Position numbers and translations under genes: made by a program. From Bradyrhizobium guangdongense (GTDB lineage Bacteria > Pseudomonadota > Alphaproteobacteria > Rhizobiales > Xanthobacteraceae): 64,000 bases of DNA. The notes under the pieces were generated by a model, which saw nothing but the letters and a program-made list of their open reading frames with translations, made no database searches and was not told the DNA's origin. The DNA lies in the NCBI RefSeq assembly GCF_004114975.1, contig NZ_CP030051.1, positions 2,108,001-2,172,000 on the forward strand, read 5' to 3'. Of the stretch, positions 1 through 9,385 are shown piece after piece; within the stretch, counting starts at the first letter, position 1, and each line of letters starts with the position of its first letter.

Positions 1-711
1 GCCAACCGCTTCCTGTCGGGCCGCGTCCGCGCCATCGCAACCTCGTTGCCCGGCGTGCTCGACCGCGATCCCGCGCTCTCGGGCAAGACCACCACGGTCG
101 GCACGCCGATGCGGCCGGCGGTCCTCGCCGCTGCCGCCGTGCCCTATGCCGCGCCCGAAACGAACGGTCCGCTCCGCCTGCTCGTCGTCGGCGGCAGCCA
201 GGGAGCGCGTATCATGGCCGACATCGTGCCCGGCGCGATCGAGCGGCTCGAGCCCGCGCTGTGGGGACGGCTCATCCTGACCCAACAGGTCCGCGACGAG
301 GACATGAGCCGCGTGCGCGCCGTCTACGACAAGCTCAAGATCAAGGCCGAACTGGCGCCATTCTTCACGGATCTGCCGGCACGGTTCGCGTCCAATCATC
401 TCGTGGTATCGCGCTCCGGCGCCGGCACGGTGGCCGAGCTTGCCGCGATCGGCCGGCCCTCGATCCTGGTGCCGCTGCCCGGCTCGATCGACCAGGACCA
501 GTTCGCCAATGCCGGCGTGCTGGCCAAGGTCGACGGTGCCATCCGCATCCCGCAGACCGAGTTCACCTCCGATCGCCTCGCCGCCGAGATCTCCGCCTTT
601 GCCGCCGAGCCGGCGCGCCTCGGTGCCATGGCTGCTGCGGCAAAAGGGGCAGGCCGGCTCGATGCCGCCGAGCGGCTCGCCGATCTGGTGGTCAAAGTCG
701 CGGGAATCTGA
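1..711 (+). CDS. murG: MurG, lipid II-forming N-acetylglucosaminyltransferase (5' end missing)
   Basis: The window opens inside this gene and 236 residues remain, roughly the last two thirds. MurG moves GlcNAc from UDP-GlcNAc onto undecaprenyl-PP-MurNAc-pentapeptide (lipid I) at the inner face of the cytoplasmic membrane, giving lipid II. The retained part is the C-terminal GT-B domain: GGSQGAR lies at bases 190-210, and the sugar-nucleotide binding stretch SRSGAGTVAELAAIGRP, followed by PLPGSIDQDQFANA, is intact. The frame is open from base 1, so the TTG at 46 is not the start. It heads the cell-wall block; 121 nt separate it from murC. Confidence 0.96.
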   Translation, partial: ANRFLSGRVRAIATSLPGVLDRDPALSGKTTTVGTPMRPAVLAAAAVPYAAPETNGPLRLLVVGGSQGARIMADIVPGAIERLEPALWGRLILTQQVRDEDMSRVRAVYDKLKIKAELAPFFTDLPARFASNHLVVSRSGAGTVAELAAIGRPSILVPLPGSIDQDQFANAGVLAKVDGAIRIPQTEFTSDRLAAEISAFAAEPARLGAMAAAAKGAGRLDAAERLADLVVKVAGI

Positions 712-796
712 CGCGAAAAAGCCCTTGTCTTCGTCTTCCAAAGCGGGGCATCCAGTAGGAACGGCGCGGCTGATTTGGCCGTGATGTCAGCCAGAT

Positions 797-814
797 GCCG
801 CCGTTTCAGGCGGC
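797..814 (+). promoter_or_regulatory. Small hairpin just upstream of the murC ribosome binding site
   Basis: A perfect 6-bp stem (GCCGCC/GGCGGC) with a 6-nt loop ends about 18 nt before the murC start. No U-tract follows, so it is unlikely to terminate. It may be incidental in GC-rich DNA. Confidence 0.25.
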
Positions 815-832
815 GAGGTCAGGGAACACAGA

Positions 833-2236
833 ATGAGACTGCCGCGCGAGATCGGACCCATCCACTTCGTCGGGATCGGCGGGATCGGCATGAGCGGCAT
901 CGCCGAGGTGCTGGTCAATCTCGGCTATGCCGTGCAGGGCTCGGACGCATCAGACAATTACAATCTCGACCGTCTGCGCAAGAAGGGCGCAAAAGTCTCG
1001 GTCGGTCACAAGGCCGAGAATATTGATGGTGCCGAGGTGGTCGTGGTCTCCTCCGCGATCAAGCGCGACAATCCGGAATTGATGGCGGCGCGCGAACGGC
1101 GCATTCCCGTGGTGCGGCGTGCCGAGATGCTGGCCGAACTGATGCGGCTGAAGAGCTGCGTCGCGATCGCCGGCACCCATGGCAAGACCACGACGACCAC
1201 GATGGTCGCAACGCTGCTCGATGCGGGCGGGCTCGATCCGACCGTGATCAACGGCGGCATCATCAACGCCTACGGCTCCAACGCACGTCTCGGCGCCGGC
1301 GACTGGATGGTGGTCGAGGCCGACGAGAGTGACGGCACCTTCCTGAAGCTGCCGACGGACGTGGCGATCGTTACCAATGTCGACCCCGAACATCTCGACC
1401 ACTTCAAGACGTTCGATGCCGTGCAGGATGCGTTCCGCCACTTCGTCGAGAACCTGCCGTTCTACGGTTTTGCCGTGATGTGCATCGATCATCCCGTGGT
1501 GCAAAGCCTGGTCGGCAAGATCGAGGATCGCCGCATCATCACTTACGGCGAAAATCCGCAGGCTGATGCGCGGCTGCTCGATCTCACCCCAATGGGCGGC
1601 GGATCGAAGTTCAAGGTCGCGTTCCGCGATCGCAAGACCGGCGCCGTGCACGAGATCGCCGATCTCATGCTGCCGATGCCGGGGCGTCATAACGCCTCGA
1701 ACGCGACGGCGGCGATCGCTGTCGCACGCGAGCTCGGTGTGTCGGACGAGGCGATCCGCAAGGCGATCGCAGGCTTCGGCGGCGTCAAGCGCCGCTTCAC
1801 CAAGACAGGCGAGTGGAACGGCGTCACCGTGATCGACGATTACGGTCATCATCCGGTCGAGATCGCGGCGGTGCTGAAGGCGGCGCGCGAATCCACCAAC
1901 GGCAAGATCGTCGCCGTGGTGCAGCCGCATCGCTACACCCGCCTGCAATCGCTGTTCGAGGAATTCTGCACCTGCTTCAACGACGCCGATGCGGTCGTCG
2001 TCGCCGATGTCTATGCCGCAGGCGAGGCGCCGATCGACGGCATTGACCGCGATCATTTCGTGACAGGCCTGCGCGCCCACGGGCATCGCGAGGTGATCCC
2101 GCTGCCGGCAGCCCCGGAGCTTGCGGGCATCGTGAAGGGGCTCGCGAAGTCGGGCGATCTCGTCGTGTGCCTGGGTGCCGGCAACATCACGCAATGGGCC
2201 TATGCGCTGCCGGATCAATTGAAGGCGCTGGGGTGA
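833..2236 (+). CDS. murC: MurC, UDP-N-acetylmuramate--L-alanine ligase
   Basis: Cytoplasmic ATP-dependent ligase that adds L-Ala to UDP-MurNAc, the first peptide step of peptidoglycan precursor synthesis. The protein has 467 residues, normal for MurC. The N-terminal Rossmann-type UDP-binding loop GIGGIGMSG is at residues 14-22, the P-loop GTHGKTTTT at 114-122, then EADESD and the C-terminal ligase domain with DDYGHHP. The ATG is preceded by an AGGxxAGGGA-type ribosome site. Downstream, a 180-nt gap to murB is occupied by a repeat element. Confidence 0.98.
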   Translation: MRLPREIGPIHFVGIGGIGMSGIAEVLVNLGYAVQGSDASDNYNLDRLRKKGAKVSVGHKAENIDGAEVVVVSSAIKRDNPELMAARERRIPVVRRAEMLAELMRLKSCVAIAGTHGKTTTTTMVATLLDAGGLDPTVINGGIINAYGSNARLGAGDWMVVEADESDGTFLKLPTDVAIVTNVDPEHLDHFKTFDAVQDAFRHFVENLPFYGFAVMCIDHPVVQSLVGKIEDRRIITYGENPQADARLLDLTPMGGGSKFKVAFRDRKTGAVHEIADLMLPMPGRHNASNATAAIAVARELGVSDEAIRKAIAGFGGVKRRFTKTGEWNGVTVIDDYGHHPVEIAAVLKAARESTNGKIVAVVQPHRYTRLQSLFEEFCTCFNDADAVVVADVYAAGEAPIDGIDRDHFVTGLRAHGHREVIPLPAAPELAGIVKGLAKSGDLVVCLGAGNITQWAYALPDQLKALG

Positions 2237-2280
2237 AGTGGTGACTTTGATCTCATCAATTGCCACACGACGCACTGCGC

Positions 2281-2385
2281 TCCCTCCCCCCTTGTGGGGG
2301 AGGGCGGGGGAGAGGGGTGGCCACAGGCGAGGTCTCAGTTCGTGGCTACCCCCCTCCCTGACCCTCCCCCACAAGGGGGGAGGGA
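2281..2385. repeat. Long inverted-repeat element between murC and murB
   Basis: The outer arms, 2281-2304 and 2362-2385, are perfect 24-bp reverse complements. Each arm is itself a CCCTCCCCC...GGGGGAGGG mini-palindrome around TTGT/ACAA. The inner flanks (about 2305-2323 and 2344-2361) also pair imperfectly, so the whole 105 nt can fold into one long hairpin. Its look is that of dispersed palindromic repeats of rhizobial chromosomes. An open frame runs through it into murB, but the true murB start lies after it. Confidence 0.85.
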
Positions 2386-2416
2386 ACGGAGACAGTTCCT
2401 CACGCGGGGACGCCGC

Positions 2417-3334
2417 ATGAGCTTTCCCGACATCACCCCCGCTCTCAAAGGCGCGATGCCGGAGTTGCGCGGGCGGTTGCTTGCGAACCAGTCGCTGGCG
2501 GAGCTCACCTGGTTTCGCGTCGGCGGCCCGGCCCAGGTGCTGTTCACGCCGGCGGATGAGGACGATCTCGCTTACTTCCTCGCGCATCTCGCCCGCGACA
2601 TCCCGGTCTATGTCGTCGGCGTCGGCTCCAACCTCATCGTGCGCGATGGCGGCATCGCCGGCGTGGTGATCCGGCTTGCGCCGCGTGCTTTTGGTGAAGC
2701 CGTTGCGAACGGCGACATTGTCACCGCCGGCGCTGCCGCGCTCGACAAGCGCGTGGCGGAAGTCGCGGCTTCCGCCAATATCGGCGGGCTCGAATTCTAC
2801 TTCGGCATTCCCGGCACCATCGGCGGCGCGCTACGCATGAACGCGGGCGCCAATGGCGGCGAGACCAAGGACGTGCTGATCGAGGCGCGTGGCGTCGGGC
2901 GCGACGGCACCAAGCACGTCTTCTCCAATGCCGACATGAAATTCGTCTACCGCAACAGCGGCGTCGATCCCTCCATCATCTTCACCTCCGCGCGTTTCCG
3001 CGGCGAGATCAGGGATGCTGATGCGATCCGCGCGCGTATGGCGGAGGTGCAAACCCACCGCGAGACCGCACAGCCGATCCGCGAAAAGACTGGCGGCTCG
3101 ACCTTCAAGAATCCGCCCGGCCATTCCGCCTGGAAGCTGGTCGACGCCGCCGGTTGCCGCGGCTTGCGCGTCGGCGGCGCGCAAGTGTCCGAGATGCACT
3201 GCAATTTCCTGATCAATAAGGGCGATGCCACAGCGCACGACATCGAGACGCTCGGGGAGACGGTGCGCGAACGGGTGAAGGCGAATTCCGGAATTGAGCT
3301 CAACTGGGAAATCAAGCGGATCGGGATTTTTTAG
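2417..3334 (+). CDS. murB: MurB, UDP-N-acetylenolpyruvoylglucosamine reductase
   Basis: FAD- and NADPH-dependent reduction of UDP-GlcNAc-enolpyruvate to UDP-MurNAc in the cytoplasm. The product is 305 residues. [12 protein letters not shown] and [12 protein letters not shown] form the FAD-binding part, [14 protein letters not shown] follows, GSTFKNPPG carries the catalytic Ser, and the C-terminal NWEIKRIG carries the conserved Glu. The frame stays open back to 2294, but that part is a translated repeat (2281-2385). ATG at 2417 gives the usual N-terminus and is my choice. Confidence 0.97.
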   Translation: MSFPDITPALKGAMPELRGRLLANQSLAELTWFRVGGPAQVLFTPADEDDLAYFLAHLARDIPVYVVGVGSNLIVRDGGIAGVVIRLAPRAFGEAVANGDIVTAGAAALDKRVAEVAASANIGGLEFYFGIPGTIGGALRMNAGANGGETKDVLIEARGVGRDGTKHVFSNADMKFVYRNSGVDPSIIFTSARFRGEIRDADAIRARMAEVQTHRETAQPIREKTGGSTFKNPPGHSAWKLVDAAGCRGLRVGGAQVSEMHCNFLINKGDATAHDIETLGETVRERVKANSGIELNWEIKRIGIF

Positions 3335-3339
3335 CCTCT

Positions 3340-3443
3340 GTCATTCCGGGGCTCGCGAAGCGAGAGCCCGGAATCCATCGGACGGCAGAGGCGGTGGGGA
3401 AATGGATTCCGGGCCTGCGCCTTGCGGCGCATCCCGGAATGAC
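3340..3443. repeat. Composite palindromic repeat between murB and ddlB
   Basis: Two hairpins sit back to back: 3340-3379, built on CATTCCGGGGCTCGCGAAGC and its complement, and about 3402-3443, built on GGATTCCGGG...CCCGGAATGAC. The outermost ends, GTCATTCCGGG and CCCGGAATGAC, are also complementary. A sibling copy lies at 29358-29401, and a variant at 22963-23063. It begins 5 nt after the murB stop and could act as a processing site or weak terminator inside the operon. Confidence 0.85.
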
Positions 3444-3470
3444 GAATAGAGAGATTGGGACCAAGAGAAC

Positions 3471-4457
3471 ATGCGCACCACCATCCTCTTCGGGGGCTCC
3501 AACCGCGAGCGTCTGGTTTCCGTCGCGTCGGCCCAGGCGCTGCAGCAGGCGCTGCCCGAGGCCGATCTCTGGTTCTGGGATGTCGAGGACAAGGTGCATG
3601 TCGTGCAGTCGAACCAGCTGCTCGAACATTCCCGGCCCTTCGAGGACGAGTTCAAGCCGGGCACATCAGGCATTCCACTCGCGCAGGCGCTCGACAAGGC
3701 CAAGGCGGAAGCTCGCGTACTCGTTCTCAGCCTGCATGGCGGCAGCGCAGAGAACGGCGAATTGCAGGTGATGTGCGAGGCGCGCGGCGTGCCGTTCACC
3801 GGCTCCGGCTCGGCATCCTCGCATCTCGCCTTCGACAAGATCGCGGCCAAGCGCTTTGCCGCGCTCGGTGGCGTGACGCCGCCCGTGGGCATCGCGCTCG
3901 AGAAGATCGACGACGCCTTCGCCGAATATGGCAGGCTGATCGCAAAGCCTGCGCGCGACGGCTCGAGCTATGGCCTGATCTTCGTCAACGCCAGGCAGGA
4001 TCTCGTCGCGGTCCGCAATGCGGCCAGGCACGAAGAGTATGTGATCGAGCCGTACATCGCCGGTGTCGAGGCGACCTGCGGCGTTCTGGAGCGCACCGAC
4101 GGCTCGATCATCGCGTTGCCGCCGATCGAGATCATCCCGGGCGAGGGCAATTTCGACTACGCCGCAAAATATCTCTTGAAGTCGACCCAGGAAATCTGCC
4201 CGGGCCGCTTCACACCCGAGGTCACCGCCGCGCTCAAGACGCAGGCCATGCTGGCGCATCGGGCGATGTCCTGCTCCGGCTATTCCCGCTCCGACTTCAT
4301 CGTCTCGGAGAAGGGGCTGGTTTACCTCGAAACCAACACGCTTCCCGGGCTCACCAAGTCCTCGCTCTACCCCAAGGCGCTGAAAGCCGAGGGCATCGCC
4401 TTCGTCGACTTCCTGCGCGACCTGATCGAGCTGGCCGTCCGGCGGGCGCGGAAATAG
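3471..4457 (+). CDS. ddlB: D-alanine--D-alanine ligase
   Basis: ATP-grasp enzyme that joins two D-Ala for the pentapeptide terminus, in the cytoplasm. It has 328 residues. The N-terminal FGGSNRERLVS is the Ddl GGxSxER signature, with LHGGSAENGELQVMCEARGVPFTG split over two motifs that match the D-Ala site. EIIPGEGNFDYAAKY and LETNTLPGLT complete the ATP-grasp fold and Mg sites. Its position between murB and ftsQ is the standard dcw order. ATG 3471 follows a GAGAG-type ribosome site; a long same-frame extension upstream would read through the repeat. Confidence 0.95.
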   Translation: MRTTILFGGSNRERLVSVASAQALQQALPEADLWFWDVEDKVHVVQSNQLLEHSRPFEDEFKPGTSGIPLAQALDKAKAEARVLVLSLHGGSAENGELQVMCEARGVPFTGSGSASSHLAFDKIAAKRFAALGGVTPPVGIALEKIDDAFAEYGRLIAKPARDGSSYGLIFVNARQDLVAVRNAARHEEYVIEPYIAGVEATCGVLERTDGSIIALPPIEIIPGEGNFDYAAKYLLKSTQEICPGRFTPEVTAALKTQAMLAHRAMSCSGYSRSDFIVSEKGLVYLETNTLPGLTKSSLYPKALKAEGIAFVDFLRDLIELAVRRARK

Positions 4458-4804
4458 TTAGGATTGGTTAACGGCCGGATCGGCCAAAAGGGCCAATTTG
4501 GCGGCCAAACCCGGTAAAATGCCGGACATCGTGGCGCAACTGCCTCACTTGCCTTGGCAAAAAGCATCCCGCGTTAACGAATTTTACCTTTTGTTTACCA
4601 GGACGTCCGAAGGTTAACGCTGGCGGCGCATATGGCGTTTTGGCTGCCGGCGCGTGAGCCGTTTCGGATGTATCCGGCCGGCAAGCGCTTTGAAGGGGAG
4701 CGGCTTCTTCTACCGAAGACCATCACCCGGCCCGGCACGACCGAGACGTCATGTTCGCCAGGACCCGCGCGGTGTCGCGGGCAAACTGTTGACGAGCTCG
4801 TGCA
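4458..4804 (+). promoter_or_regulatory. ddlB-ftsQ spacer with AT-rich promoter candidate
   Basis: A 347-nt stretch without a convincing gene. Within otherwise GC-rich DNA, 4560-4620 is AT-rich and holds two GTTAAC hexamers plus a TTTGTTTACC run; another GTTAACG lies near 4468. The TTAA cores resemble half-sites of the alphaproteobacterial cell-cycle regulator CtrA, but I see no exact TTAA-N7-TTAA pair. A promoter for ftsQAZ here is an inference from composition and from the break in gene spacing. Confidence 0.4.
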
Positions 4805-5818
4805 ATGGATGGTGCAGGAAGCCTCACCCGGTCGTTTGTGAGATCGCTGAGGCCCCAAGCTGACCTGAAGGCGGCCGCTATCGGAGCGGTCGTGCTTCTG
4901 CGCGAGTGGGTACAGGACAAGCGCGCTGAACAGCGCGCCGCTGCCAGGCAGAAGATCAAGGCCAAGGCCCTCGTCGAGCGCGAGCCGCCGCCGCGCATCG
5001 TCGCGCTGGTCGAGCGCTATCTGCCGCGCCGGGTCGGAATCACCATGACCGTGCTGCTGCTGATCGGCAGTTGCGGCCTTGGCATCGTCAAGGGCGGCCA
5101 TCTGCAGGATTTCATCACCGCCGTCAGCGACGCGCGCAACGCCATGGCCAATTCGGCCGGCTTCCGCATCACCTCCGTCGTGATCAACGGACGCAAGCAG
5201 CTCAGCCAGGACGAGATCCTTGCGATCGGCGGCGTCAGCGGCCGCTCCTCGCTGCTGTTCCTCGATGCCGACGACGTCCGCGACAAGCTCAAGGCCAATC
5301 CCTGGATTGCGGACGCGACCGTGCTGAAGCTCTATCCGGGTCAGCTCATGATCGAGATCACCGAGCGCAAGGCGTTCGCGCTGTGGCAGGAGGCCGGCCG
5401 GCTCTCCGTCATCGCCGACGACGGCGCCGTGCTCGAACCCTATGTCTCGCGCCGCTTCCTGACCTTGCCGCTCGTGGTCGGCAAGGGCGCCGACACCCAG
5501 GCTCGCGACTTCCTGGCGCTGCTCGCCCGTTATCCTCAGGTGAATTCGGTGACCAAAGCCGCGATCTATGTCGGTGAGCGGCGCTGGAACCTGAGGCTGA
5601 AGGACGGTCTCGATGTCCGCCTGCCCGAGCAGGATGTCGGCAACGCGCTCGCCGCGCTCTCCAAGCTCGACAAGGACGAGAGGCTGTTCTCGAAGGACAT
5701 CGTCGCGGTCGACATGCGCCTGCCTGATCGTCTGGTGGTGCAGCTGTCCGACGACGCCGCCAAGGCGCGCGACGACCTGTTCAAGGACAAGAAGAAAAAG
5801 AAGGCCGATCCCGTATGA
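4805..5818 (+). CDS. ftsQ: FtsQ, divisome membrane protein
   Basis: Bitopic inner-membrane protein that links early and late divisome parts. The 337 residues show a basic cytoplasmic N-terminus of about 77 residues, one membrane segment at about 78-96, then a POTRA-like region opening with FRITSVVINGRKQLS, and a periplasmic beta domain. The C-terminus is a lysine-rich tail (KDKKKKKADP). ATG 4805 is used because the frame before it gives no conserved sequence. The stop overlaps the ftsA start by 4 nt (ATGA), implying coupled translation. Confidence 0.95.
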   Translation: MDGAGSLTRSFVRSLRPQADLKAAAIGAVVLLREWVQDKRAEQRAAARQKIKAKALVEREPPPRIVALVERYLPRRVGITMTVLLLIGSCGLGIVKGGHLQDFITAVSDARNAMANSAGFRITSVVINGRKQLSQDEILAIGGVSGRSSLLFLDADDVRDKLKANPWIADATVLKLYPGQLMIEITERKAFALWQEAGRLSVIADDGAVLEPYVSRRFLTLPLVVGKGADTQARDFLALLARYPQVNSVTKAAIYVGERRWNLRLKDGLDVRLPEQDVGNALAALSKLDKDERLFSKDIVAVDMRLPDRLVVQLSDDAAKARDDLFKDKKKKKADPV

Positions 5819-7137
5819 CCGGTCTTGATCGCACCCAGACACCGAAGACGCGCCCGATCCCGCACAAGCGCGGCGGCCTCGTCGCCTGCCTCGACATCGG
5901 CACCAGCAAGATCGCCTGCATGATCGCGCGACTGAAGCCGTCGGCACCCAGCGAGGCGCTGCGCGGCCGCACCCATGCGGTGGAATTGATCGGCTACAGC
6001 CAGATCCAGTCGCGCGGCATGAAGGCCGGCGCGGTGGTCGATCTCGGAGAATGCGAGCATGCCGTGCGCCAGGCCGTCGGCATTGCCGAGAAAATGGCCA
6101 AGGTGCGGGTCGAATCCGTTTTGCTGTCGGTCTCGGGCGGCCGGCTCGCGGGTCAGCTGGTCGAAGCCGCCGCCGACATTCGCGGCGGCGCGGTGACGCC
6201 GGCCGACGTCAGCCGCGTCACCTCCACCGGCATGCGCCACGCCACCGGCGAGGGCCGCACCGTGCTGCATGCGCTTCCGGTCGGCTACACGCTGGACGGC
6301 GTGAAGGGCATCCGCGATCCGCGCGGCATGGTCGCGCATCAATTCGGCGTCGACATGAACGTCGTCACCTGTGACGCCACCGTGGCGCGCAACCTGATGC
6401 TGGCGGTGGAGCGTTGTCATCTCAACGTCGAGGCCATGGCAGCGAGCCCCTATGTGGCCGGGCTGTCGGTGCTGACCGACGACGAGGCCGATCTCGGCGC
6501 CGCGGTGGTCGAAATGGGCGCGGGCACCACCACGATCGCCGTCTATTCCGGCGGTCGCTTCGTGCACGCGGCCGGATTTGCGGTCGGCGGGCAACACATC
6601 ACGATGGATCTCGCGCGCGGACTCTCGGCGACCATTACCGATGCCGAGCGAATCAAGACGTTATACGGCACCGTCATCACCGGCGGATCGGACTCGCGTG
6701 AGCTGATGTCTGTGCCGACAGCCGGTGACGACCAGGATCTGCCGCAGATCGTTTCGCGCGCCACCATCGCCAATATCGTCAAGCATCGTGCCGAGGAAGT
6801 CTTCGAAATGGTTCGGGACAAGCTGAAGGATTCGCCCTTCGCGGCAGAGCCCAAGGGCCGCGTCGTGCTCTCGGGCGGCGCCTCCCAGCTCACCGGCCTC
6901 GTCGAGCTTGGAACGCAAATTCTCGGCCGGCCCGTGCGGGTCGGACGTCCGCTCGGTTTTGGCCGGCTGCCCAACGAGGCGAAGAACGCCGCGTTCGCGG
7001 TGCCGGCCGGACTTCTCGTCTACCCGCAATATGTTCACCACGAGCATGTCGAACCGCGGCATACGCGGCAGCAGGTCAGGACAGGGACCGGCGGTTATTT
7101 CGGAAAGGTCGGGCGATGGCTACGCGAGGGCTTTTGA
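5815..7137 (+). CDS. ftsA: FtsA, actin-like membrane anchor of the Z-ring
   Basis: Cytoplasmic actin-fold ATPase that tethers FtsZ to the membrane. There are 440 residues. The phosphate-1 motif LDIGTSKIACMI is at about 27-38, the 1C domain follows, EMGAGTTTIAVY is the phosphate-2 loop and VLSGGASQLTGL the adenosine loop. The last residues, GYFGKVGRWLREGF, form the amphipathic membrane-targeting helix. It starts inside the ftsQ stop and is followed 87 nt later by ftsZ. Confidence 0.97.
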   Translation: MTGLDRTQTPKTRPIPHKRGGLVACLDIGTSKIACMIARLKPSAPSEALRGRTHAVELIGYSQIQSRGMKAGAVVDLGECEHAVRQAVGIAEKMAKVRVESVLLSVSGGRLAGQLVEAAADIRGGAVTPADVSRVTSTGMRHATGEGRTVLHALPVGYTLDGVKGIRDPRGMVAHQFGVDMNVVTCDATVARNLMLAVERCHLNVEAMAASPYVAGLSVLTDDEADLGAAVVEMGAGTTTIAVYSGGRFVHAAGFAVGGQHITMDLARGLSATITDAERIKTLYGTVITGGSDSRELMSVPTAGDDQDLPQIVSRATIANIVKHRAEEVFEMVRDKLKDSPFAAEPKGRVVLSGGASQLTGLVELGTQILGRPVRVGRPLGFGRLPNEAKNAAFAVPAGLLVYPQYVHHEHVEPRHTRQQVRTGTGGYFGKVGRWLREGF

Positions 7138-7224
7138 TGACCGCTTTCCGCAAATGTCAGATTTCACCAACTCCCGCGGCCGCAGGCCGGGGCGAACCCA
7201 CGCGCGCGTGATCGAGAGGCAAAC

Positions 7225-9021
7225 ATGACCATCAGCATCAACGTTCCTGATATTCACGAGTTGAAGCCCCGCATCACCGTGTTCGGCGTCGGCGGCGCCG
7301 GTGGCAACGCCGTCAACAACATGATCACGGCGGGCCTCCAGGGCGTCGACTTCGTGGTCGCCAACACCGACGCGCAGGCGCTGACGATGTCGAAGGCGCA
7401 GCGCATCGTCCAGATGGGCACCGCCGTGACGCAAGGGCTCGGCGCAGGTTCGCAGCCGAACGTCGGCGCCGCCGCCGCCGAAGAGGTGATCGACGAGCTG
7501 CGCGACCATCTCTCGGGCGCCAACATGGTGTTCGTCACCGCCGGCATGGGCGGTGGCACCGGCACCGGTGCAGCTCCCGTGATCGCCAAGACCGCGCGCG
7601 ACATGGGCATCCTCACCGTCGGCGTCGTCACCAAGCCGTTCCACTTCGAAGGCGGCCGCCGCATGCGCACCGCCGAGGCCGGCATCGCCGAGCTGCACAA
7701 GGTGGTCGACACGCTGCTGATCATCCCGAACCAGAACCTGTTTCGGGTCGCCAACGAGAAGACGACCTTCGCCGACGCGTTCGCGATGGCCGACCAGGTG
7801 CTCTATTCGGGCGTCGCCTGCATCACCGACCTGATGGTCAAGGAAGGTCTGATCAACCTCGACTTCGCCGACGTCCGCGCCGTCATGCGCGAGATGGGCA
7901 AGGCGATGATGGGGACGGGCGAAGCCTCCGGCGACAAGCGCGCACTGACCGCCGCGGAAGCCGCGATCGCCAACCCGCTGATCGACGATTCCTCGATGAA
8001 GGGTGCCAAGGGCCTCTTGATCTCGATCACCGGCGGCAAGGACCTCACCTTGTTCGAGGTCGACGAAGCTGCGACCCGCATCCGCGAGGAAGTCGACCAG
8101 GACGCCAACATCATCGTCGGCGCCACTTTCGACGAAGCCCTCGATGGTCTGATCCGCGTTTCGGTCGTTGCCACCGGCATCGAGCAGGCTGCGATCGCCC
8201 GCAACAGCCAGGCGACCTCCGCTCCGGTCGCGAACGCCGCGCCGCAGCAGATCCAGCAGGCTCCCGCGGCTCCGGCCGCCGCTGCCGAGAGCCGTCTCGC
8301 CGACCTGACCGCGCGCCTGCGCGCCGACAACCAGCGCCTGGCCGAGCGCGCCCAGAAGCTCGAATCGCAGATCCCGGCTGCTGCACCCGCCGCTGCTCCC
8401 GCAGCGCCGCGTCCCAATGTCGAGCGCGCCGCGCTTGCCGCCATCGCCGCTGCCGTTGCCGAAGTTCCGCCGGCGCCCGCGCCGCAGACTTATGGCGACG
8501 TCACCGTGCGCCCGATCGCACAGAAGCCCACGCTGTTTCCGGAGCCCGAGCAGGCACCGCTTGCCATGCATGAGCCGATGACGCCGGAAACCTTCATCCC
8601 GCCGCAGGCCGAGCGTGCCCCGCCCCGCGCGCCGCGCATGCCGCGCCTCGACGAGCTGCCGATGCCGGCCCAGGCCGAGCTTCGTCAGGCCCGCGGCGAG
8701 GTGGAAGAGGAGACCCCGCAAAAGACCCGCCTATCGCTGCTCCAGCGTCTCGCCAATGTCGGCCTCGGCCGTCGCGACGAGGAGACGGAAGCTCCGATCG
8801 CCGCCCGCACCGCCGGTCCCGCCATGCCGGCGCTGCCCGAGCGCAAGCCGCAGCGGACGGTGCAGCAACAAATCGCCGCCAGCGAGCCGGTATCTGAATA
8901 TGCCCGCCGGCCCGCGCCGCAGGGGCTCGATGCCCATGGTCGCCCCGCGCCTGTTGCGCCGGCGCCACAGGGAGACGACCATCTTGATATCCCGGCCTTC
9001 CTGCGGCGGCAGGCGACCTGA
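7225..9021 (+). CDS. ftsZ: FtsZ, tubulin-like cell division GTPase
   Basis: GTPase that polymerises into the division ring. At 598 residues it is the long alphaproteobacterial form. The tubulin signature [10 protein letters not shown] starts at residue 109; the GTPase and activation domains end near residue 315. A long Ala/Pro/Gln-rich linker of about 265 residues follows, ending in the FtsA-binding tail [14 protein letters not shown] ribosome site (GAGAGG) sits just before the ATG. A strong hairpin terminator follows the stop by 26 nt. Confidence 0.98.
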   Translation: MTISINVPDIHELKPRITVFGVGGAGGNAVNNMITAGLQGVDFVVANTDAQALTMSKAQRIVQMGTAVTQGLGAGSQPNVGAAAAEEVIDELRDHLSGANMVFVTAGMGGGTGTGAAPVIAKTARDMGILTVGVVTKPFHFEGGRRMRTAEAGIAELHKVVDTLLIIPNQNLFRVANEKTTFADAFAMADQVLYSGVACITDLMVKEGLINLDFADVRAVMREMGKAMMGTGEASGDKRALTAAEAAIANPLIDDSSMKGAKGLLISITGGKDLTLFEVDEAATRIREEVDQDANIIVGATFDEALDGLIRVSVVATGIEQAAIARNSQATSAPVANAAPQQIQQAPAAPAAAAESRLADLTARLRADNQRLAERAQKLESQIPAAAPAAAPAAPRPNVERAALAAIAAAVAEVPPAPAPQTYGDVTVRPIAQKPTLFPEPEQAPLAMHEPMTPETFIPPQAERAPPRAPRMPRLDELPMPAQAELRQARGEVEEETPQKTRLSLLQRLANVGLGRRDEETEAPIAARTAGPAMPALPERKPQRTVQQQIAASEPVSEYARRPAPQGLDAHGRPAPVAPAPQGDDHLDIPAFLRRQAT

Positions 9022-9047
9022 GGATTGTTACAATAAGGCAGACGCAA

Positions 9048-9086
9048 AAAGGTCCCGGCGAGACGCTCGCAGGGACCTTTCCTTTT
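9048..9086 (+). terminator. Rho-independent terminator after ftsZ
   Basis: The stem AAAGGTCCC (9048-9056) pairs perfectly with GGGACCTTT (9072-9080). A second stem, GCGAG/CTCGC, fills the loop, and a T-rich run (CCTTTTG) follows. This marks the end of the murG-ftsZ transcription unit. Confidence 0.88.
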
Positions 9087-9385
9087 GTCCCGTGCATGTC
9101 CGGATTGCGTATTCAAGCAACTGATTTTAAATCATTAATTACCTGTTGGGTGCTTCACTAAAGCTACCGCTATCGGTCCAAAACCCCTGCGCAATTTGGT
9201 TAAGCCTTGGCGCGAATACGGCGGGTTTGGGGTAACAATCGGTAAAAAAGCGTGAGTTGGCGCTGTTTGGGGCAGTGACTATGGTTCGGGCGTGACTTGG
9301 GGATACGGAGATTCGGACGGTCGATCTCAATCGATCAGTCGGGTCTAGTATAAGTCGCAATGGGTCGTAGTGGGGCGGGTTCCTG
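9087..9385 (+). promoter_or_regulatory. Promoter region for lpxC
   Basis: With the terminator just before it, this completes a 364-nt gap between ftsZ and lpxC. It is AT-rich at 9118-9145 and again around 9185-9250, unlike its surroundings. No confident -35/-10 pair or operator was found. lpxC must have its own promoter here because a terminator precedes it. Confidence 0.5.

Noticed and set aside
2294..2416. N-terminal extension of MurB
   Set aside because: The open frame is the translated inverted repeat; the conserved protein begins at ATG 2417.
950..2587. Long minus-strand frame opposite murC
   Set aside because: It is the shadow frame common in GC-rich DNA; the + strand MurC is complete and conserved.
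4458..4804. Exact CtrA site upstream of ftsQ
   Set aside because: GTTAAC hexamers occur, but no TTAA-N7-TTAA pair was found.
4632..4841. Small gene between ddlB and ftsQ
   Set aside because: The frame has no ribosome site, is low in typical codon bias and overlaps the ftsQ start in another frame.
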